From a virus: 64,000 bases of DNA. A model generated the notes under the pieces. That model was not told where the DNA came from, did not search any database, and saw nothing but the letters and a program-made list of their open reading frames with translations. This document shows, piece by piece, positions 48,401 through 55,300 of the stretch. Where the stretch lies: IMG/VR virus record IMGVR_UViG_3300049830_000285, positions 62,001 through 126,000 of that record; one strand, 5' to 3'. Within the stretch, counting starts at the first letter, position 1. Each line of letters begins with the position of its first letter. The translations under genes and the position numbers were made by a program.

Positions 48401-49324
48401 ATTATTGACCCAGGTATTGCAGGCACTGTGGATACGGCATTAAACGGCGATTTTAGCATTGCTGGCATAAGTGATAAGTGGATACAATATAAAGCTATAT
48501 TAGTTACAGCAACTCGCGGAACAACACCAGAACTTAAAGCTGTTGTGTTGTCTTATCTTGCTGCTCATGCAAGTTATTTCTTCACAACATTGTTAGATAC
48601 TTCTGCTGAATCAGAGAGTCCATATCCACAATTCAGAAGAGGATTGCTAACTGCAAATATGGCACCAAATGGCGGAGCTATTAAATTTGGTTACACAACT
48701 GAAACTGTGTCGCCAACAACTTTCAACTTCTCAAATTACACAGAAATTACACCAAATACAGTTTTTGAGCTTCCCTCTCCATCTCAATATTTGCGATTTG
48801 GTATTTTATTTGTTTCTGTTATGTCAGATGCTGCTCCGACAAAATTGTATCCAAAGACCGCTTGTGTGGTTGCCACAACACAAGTTTTACCTTCGACTCT
48901 TGCTATTGTTTATAACAATGGTGCCGCAGGGGTAGGTGCAACGCTCACAAGGGGAGAAAACGGAGTATTAGGCGCTATTGATGGAGTAACCCTTTCAGTG
49001 AACGACCGACTTCTGGTTAAAGACCAGGCGAACGCCATACAAAACGGTCTGTATAAGGTTACTAATGTCGGTAGTGGTGGAGCACCCTATGTACTTACTC
49101 GGGTGACAGATGCTGACCAAGCTGCGACAGAAATGCGCTATGGTTTGTATACTACCATCACTTCTGGAACAACCAATGGAACTAAGAATTACTTTATGAA
49201 AACCGCAGACGTGATTGTGATGGGAACATCGTTGCTGTCATTTACCGAATTTACACCAGCAATAGTTGATGAATTTGGTGTTCAGCTAGACGCAGGTACA
49301 GCGGACATGAAGTTTATGGATTAA
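42443..49324 (+). CDS. Giant modular tail/fibre protein with SwmB-like repeats and PA14 domain (2293 aa)
   Basis: 2293 residues. The first 600 residues hold five SwmB-like Ig-type repeats, beginning near residues 3, 122, 242, 370 and 481, each opening with a (A/R/L)PxF(T/L/A/V)xA motif. Residues about 598-1020 form an alpha/beta region (ILRSYGIQWIRDYQVD) that might be a TIM barrel; no catalytic pair was confirmed. A sheet-type adhesion-like module lies at about 1070-1210 (ITVSLYSDSGDKP, then NTKYWIVVF). A propeller region runs from 1413 to 1620. A PA14 domain spans about 1690-1810 (WEEYITPSQTANWKFFSN, RLYINDELIIDE, then YYKFRYEYFKDG). The C-terminus has one shared module at about 2155-2272. 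It probably binds host carbohydrate. Confidence 0.75.
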   Translation: MAAPTFTSALTSQDGLTVEILLGGSGVTSIIPATGAITGWTLVQDPAGSATTIPITTAYRKGSSGADALTVVLTLQTRLTALSVLKLSYSSGTGNITDQTAAFPMATYAGSNSNCVNYTGRPVFLSAATSLDGQFIDIVFNDYDSTSILPSNQGIPGFIVKVGGSGGTSQTFPNPIRKGDSGSDLKTVRITLTTPLLYTDSNIVVKYTPDVSVFITDNSAPPVPTLAFDYQSVTQNTIERIAPAFASAHTSTDGYSVYVVFTETGPPSPGKILPESINIAGFTITEDVGAGYVTRNQVSAIRSTDTMDANYLRTIIITLNTPLTYNKVYKIAYANVTGKPKVTDGATIPNNLLAFTSSPVTNTTTYERILPVFLSATTSSTNLVLVNFTEANSVPLAPTSPSGFILRANGANIPFSITRTSNTQYTLTRTDYKTWGAEDYITVEYVQPTSNFVTDAAPASNKLASFGPNVVTNAIVNNTSAPLFVRAATNVTGNSIVVYIRENHSFPPYINPSTGITGFYVTVNGVPRDIISAVRGNTITTFTDVNRTINLALAYPVRAKDLIKLNYYNGNVVDVDTDSSPNNLGNFSSLVENTTAAKIFGTNVAFATFDSDEIFRTQQFDILRSYGIQWIRDYQVDGQVDTNPGTQTVNRAHAVVVARQALDLDITPSIVLADSNYGIENSDGVNFTAANFNAFKHRFADPAEKSDVRRAMLCAAIAGNLTTVLTWVLNDVSALNELFPYGTVGEEFNGPRLYEWRYLAPNGGCSWDAFERVLSGTRGAVVFNVSGNVTSGSALPTSTDFATFCAALPVPINFTAVSESTLRSRFESFRASLATRWTKGGTLGKSVLVENDDSSTLEIGDSSSRVVTAFNYKRYDSISGDPVVNRGAKQIALAQTLYNANYHTVLLDEWTERTIDITFTLGSGKTMPLWTAGTAAGSYYALLANDVTNYGNLSASHLCIDQTDCDAAMHSISQLFELTQASNDLSSIPFNPLHWILSGSSSMDSRTGYLLERRLGWPLASTILDTTPPIGSLVINESPGSGGIKVHHFAAYGSTTLSNGGGGQDDLNNKYEATQLLSSGAFDITAISLNFKKGGTITNQSERITVSLYSDSGDKPLQQLATSSDFVSYGDLTTSFQAFEFKLDYRLEDNTKYWIVVFRSAAPLGTSAFIYISTKSPAAGEYAISSDASSWTLETGKSFQYSFTASDASAQPQSAINELQDALEIPIYDTVTFGGSDDETIYELIGVGDRRYIVMRINQVTENNVLVYPAISSVEVGLTADKPKSYLIEAKVNPTDAWTSLFTMIADNESREYFRYTFSSPVRLSDIRLSYRGDFYTSSNDGTITVSGTDPLTSVTAFQASHYTDFHDAISFPNADSDGWVPFTDGISLFDWKMINDSETWLKQAGNSLAGPLSNATIFGGFIVAHDHTTLYTFSASGTLTSRKTITSGQEPILSIAVHKNVLYVGLENGQLLSSSDAKIYSTVPISTITAPIRALVSYRSKLWIGTGRDTDNLSKIYTWDSTSLILIRTLVQPQINAFAVAHGKLFVGAGSDSGVQAASVYYYDGQQWSLTFSAQSVGVDALTFSTADSRLWAGLEGGSVYALTFKETGDLDTWKQAYDGDATHYISISDDPNGDYVWLCSDTGLVVYNKSTLTFASVPLPTPESGLQSVWTNSDAANYLTIGSGTRKIYYNDDQINWADFSASRPSNVNATYFNTSWEEYITPSQTANWKFFSNTTLGVSRLYINDELIIDEVTTPAVTTGWAQLTEGKYYKFRYEYFKDGSSGGSAVLNWQANGTGGITNVSKPYFGKPNEITKISYIGAAPYAMSSSGNIYLLDTSAIATKKRTAYVRFKDEAGNTTTLPGLSDTIIQDSPTRNGVRISDGNIYQINTNDKRVLATFASPISGALKSPKRKTREDGSYESEPFYSPTLTRWDKISFLAVMPAGTYQEEGLDIGVEVTLQVRSGKTREECLAATWGNDMTYSTIIDPGIAGTVDTALNGDFSIAGISDKWIQYKAILVTATRGTTPELKAVVLSYLAAHASYFFTTLLDTSAESESPYPQFRRGLLTANMAPNGGAIKFGYTTETVSPTTFNFSNYTEITPNTVFELPSPSQYLRFGILFVSVMSDAAPTKLYPKTACVVATTQVLPSTLAIVYNNGAAGVGATLTRGENGVLGAIDGVTLSVNDRLLVKDQANAIQNGLYKVTNVGSGGAPYVLTRVTDADQAATEMRYGLYTTITSGTTNGTKNYFMKTADVIVMGTSLLSFTEFTPAIVDEFGVQLDAGTADMKFMD
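48905..49258 (+). repeat. Shared fibre module copy 5
   Basis: Approximate limits. Begins VYNNGAAGVGATLTRG and carries RLLVKDQANAIQNGLYKV, close to copies 4 and 8. Confidence 0.75.
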
Positions 49325-49335
49325 GCTAAAAAAAT

Positions 49336-49344
49336 TGGTATAAT
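49336..49344 (+). promoter_or_regulatory. Extended -10 element TGGTATAAT
   Basis: TGGTATAAT has the extended -10 form TGnTATAAT. It ends 14 nt before the ATG at 49359 and starts 12 nt after the stop of the previous gene. No clear -35 box is visible. Confidence 0.5.
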
Positions 49345-49358
49345 GGCATTACAGAGCG

Positions 49359-52300
49359 ATGATTAAAACATCAAAATATTCATATAACATGTTGGAGCTA
49401 GGGGACATTTGGTACCCCGGCTATGACCGTGAAAATATGGAGACGGTTGAAAATCAAATCAATGCTTTAATTAGCTTTGTTGGGCCTGGTGTTATTGATG
49501 GCTGGGATGTAACAAAAATTAGTATTCCGAGTGGAGATGACGTTACTGATGCCACATATAGGTCTGAACAACTTGCATTAATCCAAGCATATGATGCAGA
49601 CCCATATTCAAGACTTGGGCGGCAATTTGCCTTACTAGGCCTTGTATCTTCACTAAATAGCTGTCAGGCGGCGTCTGTATCGAACTTAACACTCTCTGGA
49701 TTGCAAAAAATTGACGGAATAGACATAGTTGCTGGCAATCGTGTTTTAGTTAAAAATCAAACCACACAAACACAAAATGGTATTTATGTGGCAGCTAGCG
49801 GCGCATGGAGTCGCTCAACTGATTTCGATAATAATTCAGAACTATCCGCAAATATGATAATTCGTGTTTTGAGCGGTTCAGATAACGCCAATACACTTTG
49901 GGCGCTATCACCGCCTATAACGGCAAGTGCCTCGCCTTATGCATATACCATTGGAACAAACAAATTGTTTTTCCATGATGCTTGGGAACAAGTGATTCGA
50001 GTAACAACGGGACATGGATTTGTTGGCAAATGGGCAGCTAGAACTGATGTTATAGCTTATTTCAGATTCACGACAACTAATATTTACTACGCCTGGGTGG
50101 AAGCAAGCAATTGTTTGGTAACCGAGGGGTTGGCAGCTATTGTAGTTCCTCTTGACCCAGATATTGATTTTGATTTAACGCACACTGCTGCGTTTCTTTC
50201 AGAAATCTGGGTAAGTCAAAAAAACAACGCAAATAATAATGGCGATTATCGAATTTATATCGACCGTATTGTTTACAGTGATAAAAGACAGGTGTTAAAA
50301 GATTTAGCATCAGCCTTAGACAAAGCGCTGAAAAAAGCATTTTACAGACACGTTCATCTTGGCGGCAGCGACCATCCTAGTAAAATCAACCTAAGCACAA
50401 AGCTTGTGCTCGATGCAGTTGGGCCAGAGGGAAGCACAATATTCTTAATTAAGGATAGTAAGGGTAATACTTTCACCTGGAACGCATCGGATTATGGATT
50501 GCCGATTGTAAAGCTAAACGATGTTGAGCTTCCGATTACATCATATGTTATTAATTCTACTCAAGGTAAGTTGTATCTTCAAAATAGTATCAGCTCAGGC
50601 TCAACCTTAAAAGTGATTTTGCCATTGGCTAAACAAGTTAAATTAACAATTCAATCAGATTCTGATATAGTTGACGCATTTATTTATCTTACTGATGGCA
50701 CTAAAAGATTTGATTCGGATGGAAACCCTAATGGTAATCAAATTTATACCTGGGATGCAGGATTATATCATACTCCAGTGGTGATGTTAAAAGGCGATGT
50801 TGTTGACCCTCTGGTCATTCCTTATACGATTAATGCAAGCCGTGGCGGAATCGCATTTCTTCCCGCATTAGATGGTGCAACATATGTCGATACTGACTTA
50901 GAAGTAATTATCACTCATATTGCTGATGAAATTACTGGAAAACTATCTGGCAAGAGATTAAAGAATATTGATGCATCTACATTTACTATTGGCAAATTAG
51001 ATACTAAGAGAATGTACGGTCTGAGCCATGTTGGTCAAAATAGGCACATGGAACTAGCTGAGTTGCGCCCAACTCTAAGATTGTTTGATTCTGGCGACCA
51101 CACTACATTTTACGCAGAAGTTCCCGGTAGCGAGCTACAGCACACAACGGATATATTTGCGATTTATCAATCTCAAAATTTCATAGGACAAAATACACTT
51201 CTTGGTTCAAAACATGGCTTATTGCAAACATCAGACTATGTTGCTGCTATATTGCAGCCAAATTGGATAGCTGACAGTGGACAAATTGTTCAGATTATTG
51301 ATAATCTTTTGATACCTAAAAATACGAATCATTTTGCAAATACTTTTGTGCGAACATGGGATGATTCTTTAACCCCTCGAACTGGTAGAATATTTTCCAC
51401 TAAAGACCGGGGTTTATCTTGGCAGCGATTAAAGATGCCGACAATTGCTACAGACACAAGCACCATAACAGCACTTGCAACAGCGTTTCAGGTTTCAACA
51501 GAGCGTATCGAAACTTCCACGGGATTGGCGAAAACATATGAATGGTATACGATATATAATCTTGGAACCAACCATGGTTTATACTCAGCGCAAATCAAAG
51601 AAGGCTTGGCGGATGATGAATGGGAGTGGACTTATCAATCTTATTTATCAACTAACACTAAAGTTTACGCAGTTTTGGAAATAGTTACCTTACACGAAAC
51701 ATGGGATAATGACGGTAATCTCACCGAGACATTTGACAGAAGTGTCTACGTCGGCGCTGAAACTGGATTTTTTGTCAACGGATATCTTGTAAGTAATGCA
51801 ATTGTAAAAGGCATTTACTGGCTTCAAGGTGGCACAGACCCAAGAAAAAATAATATCATTTGGCATACAGACCATGAAGTGTATGTAACGCATACATCTG
51901 AATTAATTGAAACAGATAATGCTCGATATTACAATCATCCATTAGTGTATTTCAAGCAAGCTGATATTGTTCAACTAACAGATGCTAAAGCTTCAACTAC
52001 TAGCAATATCACTGATTTCGTGACTTCATGCCCATCTACTGTTGATGGCGTGGCTTTAATTGCCAATGACAGAGTATTAGTAAAAAATCAAACTAATAGT
52101 ATTCAAAATGGAGTTTATACAGTTACAACTGTTGGTGCTGGTTCGAATGGACATTGGATACGCGCCACAGATATGGCGGCAGCAGTAACAGCTACAAGTG
52201 AATTCTACATTCGAGTGACCAACGGCAATATTTTTGGTGGAAGCGCTTGGCATGTTAAAACCACTACATTAATTAACACTGATGCATTGAATTGGATAAA

Positions 52301-55300
52301 TTTGATTTTACGCCCAATTAACGATACATCTCGCACATTCAACAATTTACATCAACATGCATTTGACCCTAGTATCTATTTCGCTTTAACAGACAGCAAT
52401 ATTTATCGTATTGATGATGTGTATGATGACGGAACTGATTCATGGACTGCGTTATCCGCATCTCAATTGATTTGGGAGGAAATGAATCAAGGAAGTCCAA
52501 GATGTATTATTTCGGACAGCACCGGAGATTTTGGAGTATTACGAGTCGGGACTAACAGGGGCATTTGGAAAAGTGCAAAAGCTGTCTGGGATAATACTGA
52601 TGTTAATGCGCCCTGGGTAAGAACAAGCCAACAATTCTTGACTTCACATGAACCCACTGTCTTCGTTGCAACTGATTTCTCAGACTATACAGAGTCGGTT
52701 GAATACAGCCACACACCGCCGACACCAACTTTGCAGCACAGCGTTGCTTATCAAGGATTTATTTGGGATACACCTAAACAACCTTGGGATAATTTCGTCT
52801 TTGAAAAAGATTACACAACATTTTGGGTAAATCCGTGGAATGGCGATAATGCCGATGTTGTGGTGTATATTGGAAACACCCCGAGTGATACGAACTATAT
52901 TTTAACACCAGAGCTGGGCAAAATACAATTTACATCAACTATTGGTCGCACCAATGCTCGCAAGGTCAAAATCACTATTCTTAGACCGGGCGCGTTTATT
53001 TCTGACATTGGCACAATTCCACACGGTGAAATGCCCAATAGTTTTGTAACAAATGCCACTCAATCAACTGTTTTGAGTCAGGATTTTACTGCTCAAGATA
53101 CGATTATTCATGTTGCTGATGAGGGGGCAATTCCTGTTGGAACCAATTATATCGAACTCAGAAACAGTATTAATCGCGAAAGACTTAATATTGTGGTGAA
53201 TCCAAGTACAAAAGAAATTACATTAGCTCATCCGCGCTCTGGAATTGTTACATTTCCAAAAACTACAACAAAGGTCTATGTAGTCAATGTTCAATCAGTT
53301 TTGGGTATTGAAGATGAAATAACTAAAAAACAAACCAACGAAACATATCATTTAAATTCTCTTGGCGGCGTAAATACAATCCAGCTTTCTATTGCTGCAA
53401 AAAATCATTACACTTCACCATCACTGTTTGACAATTATGGAAGTTATGCAAGACATGGATATAATGCTGACCGCGGCCCAAAAAATGCAATGTTTTTTGA
53501 TTTTGGAACAGACCCATATGATTCCACAAAATCCTCGTCAGCTTTTTACGTGGGCAACGACCCATTTGGTGGCATAGATTCTGCTGTAGAACCAACTTCT
53601 GTTTACTCTATTTATGGCGCTTCTCCATCAGGTGATAACATGCAGGTTGGAACCGACCAGGGCATGTGGTATTATTCATTATCAGAATCTCGATGGCTCA
53701 AATCCAGCTCATTGGGTCAGGCGCATAGAACTTATTTTATTCAAAATGTAGACTCTGTTTTGACAACTGGTACTGATTCGGGTGTTTATCAAAAAAACAA
53801 CAATAGCTGGGCTTTAAACGCAACATATCCACAAACTGCTTTTGCCCAAGTTGACAATCAGCCCTGGAAAACAATTGGTGATGTCACCTATACTTATGAT
53901 GCATGGGGTAAAGAAGATGGTTTGGCTTTCATTTTGCATCAAAGCGATTCATCAACTTTTGTTTCAGACCATTTTGATGCATTAGATGGAAGACGAGTTT
54001 ACGGGTTGCACCATGACCAATTTATTCGCGTTAGCACAGATAGCCAGGGCAATACAACGCAAACTCTAGTAAATACATTGTATTTAGCCACAGAAGATGG
54101 ATTATTTGCTGTTACCGAGGGTGGAAGAGATAGTAAATATAGTTCTGTTTTAACTGGCAGACAAATGTTTGGCGATAGCCGACCTATGATTGATGTGGCA
54201 CTTCCAAGCGGCGGCACACAATCAGTTCCTGTAAAATTCTATAGCATAACAAAATCGCAAAGACCAAATAGTATTCCAATGATACTGTTCTCAAGTAATG
54301 GTGTTTATGTTGTTCGAAATTGGAGATGGTGTGACCCAGACCCCGCAGCCGCCCCTCCTGTTCTAGATTTCTTCGCGGAATCTCACAGTTTAGCTGGAAT
54401 TTCATGCTACAGTTATCTGCAAACTTCTGAAGGCACAACACCAGTTGTCTACAAGCTCTTTGTAGCCACAGAAAAGGGTGTGTATAGAAGTTATAACGAT
54501 GGTTATACCTGGGAGCGCTGTGAGCGCATTGCAGGCGGTGATACGGCTGTTTATACTCTTGTGTCTTCTGGAACTGGTATTCTCGCAGGAACTGAACTTG
54601 GCTTTTATTATTCCGATGACGACGGAGATACATGGTATCTTCCAGAAGATAACGGAAATGGTGTAGCTGAATTTGCCTCAGTTGTGTCAACTTCTATTGC
54701 TTTCAATGGTGGATATTTAGCGCAAACTTTTAAACTAGATGCAATATCTAATGATGTTACCAAAGTCGCACTCCATCTATCTCTTAAAGATTTGACGAAT
54801 AACCCTGCCTATAATGCATCGTTGAACAACACCCTTCAAGTTGCAATCTACACCACTAGTGGTGGTCAGCCAAATTCTCCAATCGCGACAGTCGGGACAC
54901 CTGATACAATTTTAGCTAGCGATGTTGCTTTTAGAGGTTGGCATTATGCCAATATATCTGTTACTGGATTAACACCCGGTGCGACCTATGCTCTCGTTGT
55001 CAATGAAAATATTGCACCGGGTGGCGTGTCTGCTTTCAAATGGCACACCTCCAAAGTGTTGAATCCCTACCCTGAGGGAAAAGCGTTTCAAGGGGCGTCT
55101 TGGACTTCTTTAACAACTCAGGATTACTACTTTAGAGTGTATCAGCCAGCACCTCCAATTGCTACTGAAACTATTGAGCCTGTTGGCTATTATGACAACA
55201 CACATCCTATCGGCTGGAGAGAAGGCGAGGGCAGGGGATGGTATGTATCAGGCGGACAATTAACTTCTAATATCAATCCATTAATTAGTTTAGTGGTAGA

